A stretch of 64,000 bases of DNA from positions 70,554,653 through 70,618,652 of the forward strand of contig NC_065572.1 in the NCBI RefSeq assembly GCF_937616625.2, read 5' to 3'. The notes under the pieces were generated by a model that saw only the letters and a program-made list of their open reading frames with translations, did no database searches and was not told where the DNA came from. Shown here piece after piece: positions 23,677-36,884 of this stretch. Source of the stretch: Mercurialis annua (taxonomy: Eukaryota > Streptophyta > Magnoliopsida > Malpighiales > Euphorbiaceae). Numbering within the stretch: the first letter of the stretch is position 1; each line of letters begins with the position of its first letter. A program made the translations under genes and the position numbers.

Positions 23677-26600
23677 ATGGATCGGAGGAGGACCGGAAGT
23701 CCAGTGTACACGCGGCAGTGGAGCGGTACCTCAAGCAGCACGGGATCATCTTCACCGGTGATGTCACCGGCGCATCGTTTTAATTCAAGCATGTCAACAA
23801 TCAAGCGTACTCAAAACGTTGCCGCAAAAGCCGCAGCTCAACGTCTAGCTCAAGTGATGGCGTCACAAACTACTGGAGACGACGACGACGACGAAGATGA
23901 CGATCTAGGGTTTCGATTCAGTGCTCCGCCACCACATGCTCCCTCTAGTTTCAGTAGCAGTAACAATAATAATAACAATCACAGTGGAAGTAATAATAAT
24001 AATATTTTGATTGGTAGACCTAATAGATCTCCTTCTCCTGCGGTATTAAACTATACTCTTATGCATTTTAGACTATTTATAGCTAATTATTTTTGTTTAG
24101 AGATCTAATAATTTGGATAATTTTGTTTGGTATGTTTAAATTTAGTTAGGTCGGAACTTTGCAGATCATGTAACTGTACCTTCAGTGAGATCAACATCAG
24201 CTGGAAGGCCGTCGATAACATCGGTTCGAACGGGAGCAGCAGCAGCATTGGTACCGCCTAGTAAATCGTCTATAAGAACTCCGGTTTCCATACCTCCAAT
24301 TGAGGCTCCTAATAATAGGATTAATAAAGAAAAAAGGTTAGGTTACTCTTGTTGATGTAAGAAGCTTAAGTTCATTTGCAATTAGGATTATTCAGTGTAG
24401 GTTTGATTTATTTCTGATCGTTGTAGGTTTTCGGTAGATGCGAGACAGTTTAAGTCGAAAGATGCAGGAGATCAGCGTGAAGCTTCAGCACTTCGTGATG
24501 AGGTAAATTATGAAAATTTACATGTTCGCGTGGGGAAAATAAATATCTTTATGTTAATCGAGATAAGGGTGAGTTGCTAGCCAGGATGTACATTTTTAGC
24601 TAACTTAAGTTGAATTTTGCAGCTTGACATGCTACAAGAAGAGAATCAGGCTATATATGACAAGGTTTGTATTCTCACACCCTAATGTAATTGGTCCTTT
24701 TGGCTATGTTCTGTCATGTTTAACATGTCAGAACCTGCTGTACAGCTTCATAGTGCAGAAGAAAGATGCGAGGAGGCAGAAGCTAGAGCTAGGGAGCTTG
24801 AGAAACAGGTCATTTTATTTGCTCTATAAGAAATTCTCGTTTCAATTTAGTTTCTTTCTTCATTATGCTGACTCTGGCATGAACTGTGTACTTGCATACT
24901 CCTACTAAGCGAAAAATATTGTTTTAAGATTGGAAAATAAGATGTTTACTTGATATGGACACATGTGAGGATGCTAGTTCTGTTTCTGATTCTGTATGAA
25001 CAGGTTGCAGCTCTTGGAGAAGGTGTCTCCCTGGAAGCCAAACTGTTGAGCAGGTAAAACATGCTTGTATGTTTGTTGATTATGTCTCTCTTGCTAATTA
25101 CTTGTTGGCTTGTTGCTCTTATTCGTTTTTCTTTATTCTGTATTTTCAGGAAGGAAGCAGCATTGCGCCAAAGAGAGGTGAGTCGGGATTTCCTTATGGC
25201 TATGAAGTAGATATGAACATGACCATATATGGCTTTTATGCGGTCTACTTATTTTTCCATGTTTACTGGAACAGTATTTTTGGGCCGCCTTGAGAGCTAT
25301 TTCTCTCATGTCTGCATGTTTTCCTAGTTTGTGCAAACTATTATCAATAATATATGTCTGCATGTTTTCCTAGTTTGTGCAAACTATTATCAATAATATA
25401 TGTCTGCATGTTTTCCTAGTTTGTGCAAACCATCATCATCAGCAAACTATTATCAATAATATATCTCTCTACTTGTTTGGCCCTCAACTCAACTTAGTTT
25501 TCTGGTGGCTGCTATTTCATAAACTTACTTTCATTTCTTATTGCAGGCTGCTCTCAAGGCTGCAAAACAAAATAAAGATGGCAAAGATGAAGAATTTGCA
25601 ACTCTTCGTTCTGAACTTGAGGTAAAGCATGATACTACTGCTGGTTTTGGTCAATGCATTAAAGGTTATGTTACAATATCATAGGTTGCCTCATCTGTCT
25701 TAATTAGAACTTGAAAGAAGGAGCTGCAATAGCATTAGAACAGTTTCAAGAAGCAGAATCTGAGGCGAAAACTCTTCGAAATATGACACAGAGAATGATT
25801 TTGACTCAGGAAGAGATGGTATGTGCAGTGAAATTGAACCGAAATATTGTTTTAGCTGTGTAGAGTGATATCAGTATGCTGTTTGTACTTTTTAGGAGGA
25901 AGTTGTCTTGAAGAGATGTTGGCTTGCTCGATATTGGGGTTTAGCTGTACAACATGGTAATTAATTTTATGTATTAATTTCCTTGATATGGCATGTGGAG
26001 ACAAAGATTGATGCATTATCACGTTTACCTTGTTGATTGGTTTAATAGTTTTACTTGCTATTTATTCGCATTGAACATAGAACTACAGATGGCAAGTAAA
26101 CTTATCTTTCTGATGCTTACTTTCATGGCTGCTTCACAGGCATTTGTTCTGATATTGCTGTAACAAAGCATGAGCATTGGTCAGCTTTAGCTCCTCTACC
26201 TTTTGAAATTGTCATTTCTGCCGGACAAAAGGCCAAGGAGGAGGCTTTGGATAAAGGTGGTTTTTTCTTACTACAATTTGTTTATGTATTCTTATCCTTT
26301 TTGCTCGCTGTTACTTAAACCTAAGTACTTTATTGAATGGAACAGATGGTGATGATCCAGATAGGGGTAAATCTGTTCGTGATTTGAGTGATTTAACTGG
26401 GGAAGGAAATATTGAAAGCATGCTTTCAGTTGAAATGGGACTGAGGGAATTGGCTTCTTTGAAGGTTTGTCCTTATCTTTTACCTAAGGAATTTCTTTGA
26501 ACCCTCCCCTTGCTCAGCCAGCTCTATTCCGAACCTCTTGTTCATGGGCATCCTTAATCATTTACTCCCTCCGTCACATAAAGGAAAAAGTTGTCGCTTT

Positions 26601-28262
26601 TGGCGTCCCATAAAGATAGAAAAGATTGCCATACTTAATTTTAGTTGAAGATAAAATTATCAAAATACCCTCATAATTTTATCATATAAGTGTTAAATAT
26701 AGTGACTCCATAATGACTCATTTTTAGAAAATTAAAACGGTGTTGATAGTAATAAATTAACCATAATTAATAAATTTGAAATTCTTGTGAAAATGCTACT
26801 TTTTATATCTTTATGGGATGGGGGGACTGTGTTATTTGTCTTTTAGAAATTTGCATGCCTACATATCCTGAGTTGATTTTGAGATTGGAGTTGTTTCTCT
26901 TGCTATCATATAATGATCAACCTACCATTCTGTTTAACGTTCTTTTTCCCATTCTCTCGCTTATTTTTTTTTTTAGTGAAAATACAATCTGAAATTTTCA
27001 ATTTTTGTTTTCTTCACCTGTCTTAAGGTTGAAGATGCTGTCGTTCTTGCACGGGCCCAGTACAGACGTCCAAGTATGGTTTGATACTCCATCTGATTTG
27101 TCTTACTTGTGCAGGTTCTTTTGTGTCTTCTAATTGGTTCATGAAATGTCTTTTGTCAAGCTAATTGATAAAATTATTTTGTAAAAGAATTTCTTTCATT
27201 TACATAACTTTTAAATCAAGGCGTATGCCACTCTAATCAAAATTACCTAATCTTTTTATTGTCTGGTTTTCCAGGTTTGAGATCATCAGTTGATCCCAAG
27301 TTTGCAGAGGCCTTTGGTAAGAGGAATAATCTTACTTATTGTATTAGTGGTTTTGCTCAGTATATTTCCTATTAATATCGCCACCCCCTTTTAAACTGCA
27401 GAATTAAGCGAGCAGGAGGCCGAAGATGTTATTTTCAAGGAGGTCAGATTCCTTGTTATAGCCATCTCCTTTCTCTTTTTGTTGTGAATTGTTAAGGGTC
27501 CTTGATATGATAGTAGACTGAGTTTGGCTATTCCTTGTTATAGTCCCGTTTTCTTTTTGTTCAAAAACTGTTAAAATGGCTATTATGGAATTTGCAGGCA
27601 TGGCTTACATACTTCTGGAGAAGAGCCAAAATGCATGGTGTTGAAGAGGATATTGCAGAAGAGCGGCTTCAGTTTTGGATCAGCCGCAGTGGACAGCCTC
27701 CTACTTCGCACGATGCCGTGGACGGTAAACCTTACCTTTTTTGTGCTTATAATACGTGCTATATGAAAGCGACAATATCCAAAAAAAAATGTGTGTACTC
27801 TGTAGGATTTTTTTCTCTTTCCCTTTAGCTTTGCCTAGCTATGCACGGTGCAGATTGTATTCAGACTATTGGATTTGTTGCTTAGGCCATTCTCCCGGTT
27901 TACCATTTCATACTAGCAAGTTGACCATGGGTCTAGGTATTTCATGTGATATGGTACATCTTGGGTTCATGATTAAAACAATTTTTTTGATGCAATCCTA
28001 CTTAGGAAAAGGATGAGATACAACTATCTTAGATATGTGTAGTAATGAAGAGCTATGATGTTACTGTGATTTATTTGCATCTTATTTCGGGAAATGAACT
28101 TATGATGTTTTGCGGTGTTTTGCAGTTGAGAGAGGATTGTTGGAATTGAGGAAATTAAGCATAGAACAGCAGCTCTGGGAAGCATCTCGTAGAGAAATTG
28201 AGCCGCCCACCTCTGGCTCAGTTGCCAATCATAAACGTACAGATTCAGAAATCTCTTATTGA
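23677..28262 (+). CDS. SCD2: Coiled-coil protein SCD2 (stomatal cytokinesis defective 2) homologue
   Basis: Seventeen exons, all in frame, give 563 residues: 23677-24042, 24146-24336, 24427-24502, 24623-24664, 24746-24808, 25004-25053, 25150-25177, 25547-25621, 25708-25818, 25896-25956, 26140-26256, 26346-26464, 27028-27073, 27275-27316, 27402-27442, 27598-27724, 28126-28262. The N-terminus ([17 protein letters not shown]) is followed by a basic segment [19 protein letters not shown], an acidic run of Asp/Glu and an Asn-rich low-complexity tract encoded by AAT repeats. The middle is strongly coiled-coil ([34 protein letters not shown]). The C-terminal half carries the conserved [16 protein letters not shown] block. 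In Arabidopsis SCD2 acts with the DENN-domain protein SCD1 in clathrin-mediated trafficking and cytokinesis. That function is inferred by homology. Confidence 0.88.
25309..25462 (+). repeat. Three tandem copies of a 46-bp unit in an SCD2 intron
   Basis: Copies start at 25309, 25355 and 25401 with TGTCTGCATGTTTTCCTAGT. The first two are identical. The third carries an insertion of CATCATCATC-like bases before the shared end TATTATCAATAATATA. The array sits in the intron between 25178 and 25546. Confidence 0.85.
26565..26829. mobile_element. Stowaway-like MITE in an SCD2 intron
   Basis: The left end CTCCCTCCGTCACATAAAGG is preceded by TA. The right end TCTTTATGGGATGGGGGGAC is its imperfect inverse. 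CTCCCTCCRT ends with a TA target are the mark of Stowaway (Tc1/mariner-type) MITEs. The right end has decayed, so the target duplication is not clear. It lies in the intron 26465-27027 and is not expected to change the protein. Confidence 0.6.
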
Positions 28263-31198
28263 TTGAATTTGCCTCTTTTTTGAAAATTCTTTCTTCTCTA
28301 TTTTGTGTAGGTTGCTTGTTTCAATTTAATGCTTTTTTTTTTCTTGTCAATGTTCATAGTATTTTTTTTTTACATGCTAGAGGAATTCTCCTTATTACGC
28401 GGTTATTTTCTTATTTGGCGATATAGTTAGTTCTTGATGCAACAATCAATGGTATAGTCATTGTAGCTCTTGACGAAATTGTGGGAGTGAAATGTTATAT
28501 ATTGGATATGGAAGTGAAATAGTTGAAAATTGAAATATCATTTTGAATTTCAACCAGGAGTGAACGGTTGAGCCATTTTATGGCCTCATGCCAATGAGCA
28601 CTTTTAATAGTGGATCCCTGCAATCCATAAAGACTTGGGGGAATTAGCTCTTAAATTAGTCTTATTATAAATTCGTCTTTTAAATTTATTAATCTTTTAT
28701 TAATTATTTCTTCTAAATTTGTTTTGAAAAATGAAAAAATTGGATTAAGTAATCAATAAAATTGATAAATTTAAGGAGATTTAGGAAATAAATGTAATTT
28801 GGGGTAATTAAAAATGAGGTGTAAGTTTGAGGTGCGAGTTGATTCCATATAAGACTCCAGATTAAGCAAATTTATGTAAGAAAAATATCCATATTAAGGG
28901 TGACTTGGCTTGAATTTTATACACTTGTGGGTTCTGAAGTCTTTCTTGTAAGAGGATTTTCTACATGAGCTGGGGACTTGTTCTGCTCAGTCAGCTCATA
29001 ACTATACAAATGCCTGTTTTGGTATTGCTCTTGGATTGAAAGAAACAGTGTTCTTAATTATTTGATTTTTTTTTTTGGTAATTTATTATTTTAAAAATAT
29101 TTATTTATGTGTTCTTTTATTAATAGTTTTTTTAAATTAAAAAGTGTTGATAAAATAATTTTTTGAAAAAGAAACATTTGATTGAAATGCCAAATGAGAC
29201 CCTAATCAAGAAAATGCTAAATAAAATATTTACATTCTCAGCTAATTTATTTGATACAAGATGCTTAATTTCGAAACTAAAAAAAAATAAAAATTGTGAA
29301 TGATTGCTTTTACAGTTTTCATCATATAATCTTAAAATGGCTTTCATCAATCTCAAACAATCATTTCGTATTTGTATATAAGTTTGCATGCTACCGCAAG
29401 ACAAGATTTTTTTCCTGAGGAGATTCGATTTGGAACTATTATATGTCCAACGTCCAATATTGAAATAATTTCAGAGTTTTTTCTTGACTATATTTGTGTC
29501 AACAAACAATTCGAAATGCCTCGACTTTTTTAGAATAGGGCTCGGCAGAATGATGATTTTAATGATGATACTGATGGTATTCAGTGAAGTTTAATCTTTG
29601 ATAAAAAAAAATTAAATTATAATTTTAGATTTTTTATTATAATATGAGAGGCCATTGAATTTGAAACACTTTTAAATACTAATATTAAAAGAACAAGTTA
29701 CAAAAGGAACTCAAAGAATAGAAAACATATAAATTCCAAAATAAATATTTTTTTCATTTCTATTACTATGGATGTTTGAAACTTTCTTAATTTAATATAG
29801 GGATGCATATATTGGAGGGGAGCTATAATGATATAAGAAAATCAAGGAAGATTACATCTCAATTATTACAAAAATAGCAATCTCAATATTTATTTGGAAA
29901 TGGGAAGGCACGAGATCGATCTCACTGTTTGAAATGGGTGACAAATGAGGCATGTGAGATATAACCCACGCCAAGCCAGAAAAGGGTACAATTTTACAGT
30001 AAAATATAAAAAGTTGATGAGCTTTTTCCCACTATCAATATAATATCCACAACAAAACTATTACTATAATTATAAAACTCAACCTTTGCTTTCATTTTAA
30101 GACCCCTCCAGACTCCGTATACAACACATTTTCCAACCACTTCTCATTTTTTTATGTTAAACACCTTAAAGGTAATGATTCAAAATTTTAATAATTTTAA
30201 AAAATTTAATTTAATTTTGTTGCCAAGCAAATGAAATAAGCGAGACTGATGAGTAATGATAAAATCCTTGTGTTGTGTACATTTTGTTTGGGTGTGAGTT
30301 GGATAGTGCCCAAAACACGATTTAAAGGCATCCATTTTGTCATCTTGCTGTTGGCTTACTGTAGCTCATTGATAGCAGACAGTCAGTCCCCGCCCCTCTC
30401 CACCCTTTCTGTTAGAGTGGTCCTAATCCAACATTTTTTCTTTATCTATTTTCTTCTCTCCAACTCCAAAATACTAGTTTTTTTTTAATACATTAAGATA
30501 ATATTCTTCAACTTGGACAATTGCTAAAATTGACAAAAATCACAAAATTTGGACTATTTTGGATAATAATAGTTATACAGCACAATAGCTGTGCTATTCG
30601 TATAACAAACTAATAGAGTGTTTGTCATGTTAAAATATTTAGTAATAAAAAAAATAAACAATAATTAAAGATACTATATCGAACTCATCGACATATTGTA
30701 AAAATGACATTGACCTTTTTAAAAAAGCAATATGCACACAAAGTCTTAATCCTTTGACATGAAAAAGCCCTTGACTTAAAAGTTGTGTTGAATTCTAGAC
30801 AAAATGCTAAAATTGATTGTATCATGTAATTAGTGAGAAAGAAGATTCATTAGTAGCTATAATAATGTGGTCGTTTTGCAGCTATGATGGGAGGACATGT
30901 GGCGGACCAATCTATTTGGTAGAGTAAAATCTTCAAAAGATTCAGGTGGAGGATGTTCAGATCTTATTATATTGTCGTTTTAACTATTAACAAGACACAT
31001 TTTACCAAAAACATCACTAAGATAACAAATTCATTGACCTATAAGTATAAAAAGAAAAGCTACATTTTTTTCCTAATCTAAAGCCTATTTCACTTTAAGT
31101 AATCGAAATTATAATTAAATTAATTAGGTATCATTATCAAATTCAATAATTATTTTCCTTTGTTATCAAAAAAACATCTAACCAAAGAGAGATTCTTA
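28263..31198. other. Intergenic, 3' flank of SCD2 then AT-rich sequence
   Basis: Contains the SCD2 3' untranslated region and otherwise AT-rich DNA. Nothing with exon structure is seen; short ORFs near 29.1-29.4 and 30.2-30.5 kb have no recognisable domain and no splice context. Confidence 0.5.
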
Positions 31199-31395
31199 GG
31201 TAGACTTAGTCTACCCGTCATCCGTAGACTAACCTATCACATTTTGACACGTCATTAAAATAATGGGACTATCGTAATTTTGTTCATTACTTGTTTACAC
31301 CTTTGGATAGTAATATTACGATAGTGCCATTATTTTAATGACGTGTCAAAATGTGATAGGTTAATCTACGGATGACGTGGTGGACTAAGTCTACC
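31199..31395. mobile_element. Foldback MITE: near-perfect 80-bp inverted arms
   Basis: The left arm (31199-31278) begins GGTAGACTTAGTCTACC. The right arm (31315-31395) is its inverse with only about four differences, including one single-base gap. A 36-nt spacer separates them. The outermost 17 bp are themselves near-palindromic. No protein is encoded and I could not define a target duplication, so the superfamily is open. A transcript across it would fold into a long hairpin. Confidence 0.65.
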
Positions 31396-32717
31396 AAAAT
31401 AGATAGATAATTATATTGCATTAGATTCCATTACCGTGAACCAAATATAGTCTTACTAGTAACAGAGTGATTCTCTCTATGTCAAACAAAAATCTGCCTA
31501 AGCCATATGAACTGTCTTCTCAATATAAGAAAACAAAATGCTGGATTGTACTTGGAATTAAAAGAAAAATTTAATTAAATCCATGATTTAAGAGCCAAAC
31601 GGAACTGGCTCGACTGCATAGAGGCCAGCCGGTTCAATTCTTCTCTAAAATTCAGATTTTAGGTGGGACGTTCTTACCACTTGATCTAGCTCATCTCATC
31701 TTATTTATTAGCTAGAATGTAATTTATTTATTAATTAATTTTCCACTTTTTATGTATGTTTTTATTTAATTGGTTGAACTGATTGAACCATAACCGTCGG
31801 ACAATACCGATTCGATTTTTACAACTCTGATTCAACCAAGCCATATTTTGGAAAAACAAAAAGGAAGTGATAAAACTGTTACAAAATATTCCTGCCACAT
31901 TCTTTGAAGAACAGAAGCGAATTTGTCACATTTTTCTGAGAATTGGAAAGTAATGACTGTAAAGTCACTTTTTAAGAACAACCCCTCTCCTCATCTTTTT
32001 AGTATAATTTAAAAGATACAAACCTATTTCTGCATTCCCACTCGTCTTATTGGTTTACCACTACTGAAAACTTAAATTTTTTTCATCACAACTGTAAAAT
32101 ATATATACTTTCCTGTTAGAAAACAAAATAAATATGCAAAAAGCATGCTCACATTCCAAAAATGCCAACCATAGAATTATTAGAATATTAGATTCCAAAG
32201 TTTTATGTTTGTAGAGATCTAATCACATCCTTAAAATATTGCATCGCACTCTATCTTTCAATTTTTGGTATTGTGTAGCATATTTCTATTTCGTGATATT
32301 GTTTTATTCAAAATGTCACCGTTTTTTTTACACATTTTTAACTTTATTTTTGATGAAAACACTATATTACAAAAGCGCGAAAAATTGAGATATATGCGGA
32401 GGTTTTAAAGAATGAAAACGTGAAACGTTGGGATTAAATAAGCAAATAACCCTAATATATATATGCTGACTCGGATATTGGCCCTTACATTACACCTCAA
32501 AATTATAAGTCTATGGAGTCATCGAGTGTTAGATACATCTCTTTCAACGCCATTTTCAGGCCTGCAACCAAAAAGCAAGAACCGTAATCATAATATAATA
32601 CAAAACCTATCCTCCTATTTATTTACTACCCCACCCCCTCACCTCTTTGTCCTCCACTCACCACCCTTTCTTCAAACCTCAGCCAGTTCTTCTTTTTTTG
32701 CTGCTGTGAAATTCAAT
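31396..32717. other. Upstream region of the carboxypeptidase gene
   Basis: AT-rich sequence containing the presumed promoter and 5' leader of the serine carboxypeptidase-like gene. No other feature is supported. Confidence 0.45.
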
Positions 32718-35424
32718 ATGTTTTGTTTAACATGCAAAAATTTGGCATTGGTGTTAATGGTGTTTCAGCTAATTTGCATTTCTCTATGTTTTCATCATTC
32801 TGATAAGATCGTGAGGCTCCCCGGACAACCCCGCGTCGGGTTTCAGCAGTTTTCGGGGTATGTTAGTGTTGATGAAACGAAGCATAGAGCTCTTTTTTAT
32901 TACTTTGCTGAAGCTGAGATTGATCCAGATTCTAAGCCTTTGGTTCTATGGCTAAATGGAGGTTATAATTCTCATCTTTTGCTTCATTTCATTAGTATTA
33001 TGGGTAAATTCTTTGAATAAAATGTGGGTTTAAACTTTGTTTAATTGCAGGTCCTGGTTGTTCTTCTGTTGGAGTTGGAGCATTCTCCGAAAATGGACCT
33101 TTCAGACCAAATGGAAAAGTTTTAATGAGAAATGAATATAGTTGGAATAAAGGTATCAACTAATTTTGTTTTCATCAATAGGCTATAGCTCAAATCGTAT
33201 AAGCGTTATTAAATGCTAAGGTGGTGAGTTCAATTCCTCCCACAAGCGGTTAATATGATATAATTTGATTGCAGAAGCAAATATGTTATATTTGGAGTCA
33301 CCAGTTGGAGTTGGATTCTCTTATGCTACTGATAGATCATCTTATGTGGCAGTGGATGATGAGGCAACAGGTAAATACTATTAATAAACCCATCAAATTA
33401 ATATTTTTGGAACCTTCATCTCCTTTTTCTTTAATTTCCCTTAACTTAACTCCAAATAGTTTTGTTGCTTTTTTTTTTCTTTTGACCCAAAAAAAGAAGC
33501 AAAAGTTTGTCACCTTTATGAATTATGTTGTTACAGATAAAACAGTGTTTTGTCTCCCAATTGTTACTGTTTATCCCAAAACAACAAAACAAAAATGCAA
33601 TAAAAAGTTGTTTTTGCTTGTTTTTGGTGTTTTATCAATTTTTGCAAAATTAAACAATGTTTAATTCCAAGCTGAGTTTTTTTTTGCTCTTGCTATTGTT
33701 GTGTTAAGCTAGGGACAATCTTGTATTCTTGAAACGCTGGTTCAACAAGTTCCCTCAATATAGGCACAGGGACTTGTTCTTAACAGGGGAAAGCTATGCA
33801 GGTACAACATTTTCCTTCTTTTCCCACCTAGCATCGAAACGGAAATGAAAAATATATCGAAAATAAGAAACGGGGAAATGTTATCTTTTTTAAGAACATG
33901 TTATAAATATAGATTTTACGAGCATTTATGGAAACGAAAATAAACTCTGGAACATATAATTCAAAAAAATTCCGTGCCAACGTAGTTTTTTTTCTAATCC
34001 AACTATGCTTAATCATTTTGTTCAGGTCACTACATTCCTCAACTTGCAAAGCTTATGGTTGAAATTAACAAAAAGGAAAATTTATTCCAGCTAAAAGGAA
34101 TTGCAGTAAGAAATTTAATTAATGTTTATAATTAGTCCACTGATATTCTTTAAGACTTGAGCTGATAAATTAATGAATTGGTGTGGTGCAGTTGGGAAAT
34201 CCTGTACTAGAATATGCTACTGATTTGAATTCAAGAGCGGAGTACTTATGGTCTCATGGGCTGATTTCAGATTCAACATTTGAAATGTTTACTACTTCTT
34301 GTAATTATTCGAGATATGTGAGTGAATACTATAGAGACTCACTTTCAAGTGTTTGCTCACGAGTTATGGCCCGAGTTAACTCAGAAACCAGTAGGTTTGT
34401 GGATAAATATGATGTTACGCTTGATGTCTGCATTTCATCAATCTTATCGCAGTCCAAGGTTTTAAGACCGCAGGTATGTATTTCTCTGAACTTAAATATC
34501 AATTTGCCCCTTTAATTTTGCACGCTTTGGCAAATTAGCACATATATTCATTTTACTATCAAATTAGTCAAAAAGTTGTCTATTCTTATCAATTTGGTCA
34601 GAAATATACGTGCATGGTTTAGGGAGTAAATTGATAATAATTCGCAAGTTTTTGCTAATTGACCAACACATACCAGCTCAAGGGCCAAACTATATTTAAG
34701 TCTATTCTTTGCATATACAACTTTTCTTTTCTATATTCTGTTTAGGTTCATAATTTTTCTTATCATTCTTCAATGGCAGCAAGTATCGGAGAGAATAGAT
34801 GTGTGCGTAGACGACGAAACCATGAACTATCTCAACAGAAAGGATGTACAGAAGGCTTTACATGCTCGGCTTGTTGGCGTTGGCCGATGGGAAGCTTGCA
34901 GCGAGTAATTGAATTACCTCTATGCTTTACTCGTTCAATCATAAAAGAAATATGTGTTTGACTGGTTTTCTTTTGGAAACAGCATACTGGAGTACGAGGT
35001 GCTTAATCTAGAAATACCGACGATCAATATCGTTGGATCGCTTATCAAAGCTGGAATTCGAGTACTGGTTTACAGTGGAGATCAAGATTCTGTGATTCCA
35101 TTAACGGGTAGCCGAACCCTTGTTCATAGACTAGCAAAAGAGTTGGAACTCAACACGAGCGTGCCTTATAGAGTTTGGTTTGCAGACAAGCAGGTAAAAC
35201 TCAACTAAATGTAGCACATATTTCATTAAGTTTATGGATAAATTGTTATGAATTCTGAAATGTGTTTGATATAGGTTGGTGGATGGACTCAAGTTTATAG
35301 TGAGATTCTGTCATTTGCGACGATAAGAGGGGCTTCTCATGAAGTGCCATACTCGCAGCCGGAGAGATCATTGGTGCTATTTAAGTCGTTTTTGCAAGGC
35401 AAACATCTACCTGTAGAATTCTGA
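32718..35424 (+). CDS. Serine carboxypeptidase-like protein (S10 family, SCPL45-like)
   Basis: Nine exons give 460 residues: 32718-32961, 33051-33152, 33275-33370, 33709-33801, 34026-34105, 34192-34473, 34780-34904, 34983-35193, 35275-35424. Residues 1 to about 25 form a hydrophobic signal peptide ([17 protein letters not shown]). S10 motifs follow: WLNGGPGCSS (split by intron 1), VGVGFSYA, the nucleophile motif GESYAG with Ser176, the acid region [14 protein letters not shown] (374-376) and the histidine motif [14 protein letters not shown] with His433. All three triad positions are present, so it should be an active secreted or vacuolar carboxypeptidase or acyltransferase-type S10 enzyme; the substrate is unknown. 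An in-frame ATG at 32463 would add 85 residues. I preferred 32718 because the signal peptide follows it directly. Confidence 0.9.
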
Positions 35425-36658
35425 TATTCTTTTTTATTGTAATGTACATATTTTGGTGTTGGTATAGTCATTCAAAAGCATAATATTCTTTGTTTTTGCA
35501 AAAAGAAAATGAGTGTCATTAGGGTTTTCTCAAGTGTAATCAATGTTGAAGGTTACTACAATTTGCAATTTTGATGATAGATTTCTTTGATTGGATTATT
35601 TTGCAAGTACTGGAGAACTCATTTGATTGATGACAAAATGGTGAAAGAATTTAAATTAATATTTTACTAATATTAATGTAGTACTCCTATTATTTAATTT
35701 AAAAAAAAAACTATAAAGGTGGATATATATATAGTTGGCTCATCACCGACCATGACCGCCCCAATCCTGAAAGCTGAAAAGTTAGAAAAAGTAAAATTCA
35801 ATAGGGTAAAATCTATTATTGGTGTTTGAAGTTTTATAAATATGCTTTTAAAGTATTTAAACTCTTATTTCTTTTAAATAGGCATTTTAACTTCTAAAAT
35901 ATAGTATCATACAAGAATTTAAAAATATTTTTCAATTATCACTGCGCTAAAACGATAAAAGTAAGCATTATATTTAATAATTTTCACTGTCATACTAATA
36001 AGATAATAATTTATACGAATGAAATATTTTTCTATGTGGTATCGAAATAGCAAATACATTAGCAAATTTAATATTTAATTTTGATCTAATTAATAGTCTA
36101 CCAGGATGAAGTTTATACGAACTAAGGTGGTGTTTGATTATAACTTAAGAGAAAAATTGGCCTGAGAACTCTTCCGCCGGTTCTGAGTCATCTTTTCACC
36201 TTTTCTCTTAACATAATGATTGAAATTAAAATTTTCAGCATTTATTTTTATTAAATAACATTTAATAACAATATAATTTCAATTTGACTTAATTAATTAA
36301 GTCAAATATATTAAAAAAATATTTAACTTAAAAAATTCTAAATATAAATTATCATACTAATCAATAAAATATCTTTGGAAATTTAAATCTTTTAATAAAA
36401 TTATCTATAATTATACCTTTACACTTATATGTATATTATAGATATTATATATATTATAATATCAATTTGTTTTAATATATATCAAAAAATTGGAAAGATT
36501 CAAATTAAAATTAATTTAATGAGAAAATTTAATATTTTCAATGATGAAAATTATCAAACGGATTATGAAATCCATCTTAGCTAACTTAATGTTCATAATT
36601 TTCTTCTAGACCTAACCGGTGATTAAAAATGAATAAAATACCGTTTTGATATGTTTTT
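35425..36658. other. Intergenic region between carboxypeptidase gene and LINE
   Basis: AT-rich sequence with no gene. Around 36124-36560 the words TGGTGTTTGATTATA and ATTATCAAACGGAT are loosely inverse and may mark a decayed MITE. Confidence 0.4.
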
Positions 36659-36675
36659 AAAAACTAAAGCAGGAG
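36659..36675 (+). repeat. Target-site duplication of the LINE, left copy
   Basis: AAAAACTAAAGCAGGAG matches the copy at 42337-42353 base for base. The leading A residues are ambiguous with the poly(A) tail, so the true duplication is 12-17 bp. The site sits in TTTTTAAAAAC, fitting the TTTT/A nicking preference of L1-type endonucleases. Confidence 0.85.
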
Positions 36676-36884
36676 AAAAGAATGGTGCTAGAGATTTTCC
36701 TAGGTTTTCCTATGGAGCGCTCCTATGCCTAAATTAGGGTTTCCCTAGTCTAGGTCATTTTTTTTTCCTGGAGTGGAGTTTTATTCGTTCTTTCGATTGT
36801 TTTCTCTTGTAGAATTCATCTACGATTGTTTGTTCTCTTTGCTAGGTGTTGTTGAGTTTTGTCGTTGTGTTTTCTCCCGTAGAG

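Noticed and set aside
36124..36560. A MITE just upstream of the LINE
   Set aside because: Ends TGGTGTTTGATTATA and ATTATCAAACGGAT are only loosely inverse and no target duplication was found, so it was left as a possibility in the intergenic note.
36846..36884. ORF1 of the LINE starting at 36846
   Set aside because: The codon there is GTG. The first ATG, at 36885, gives the family-like start MENELENLW.
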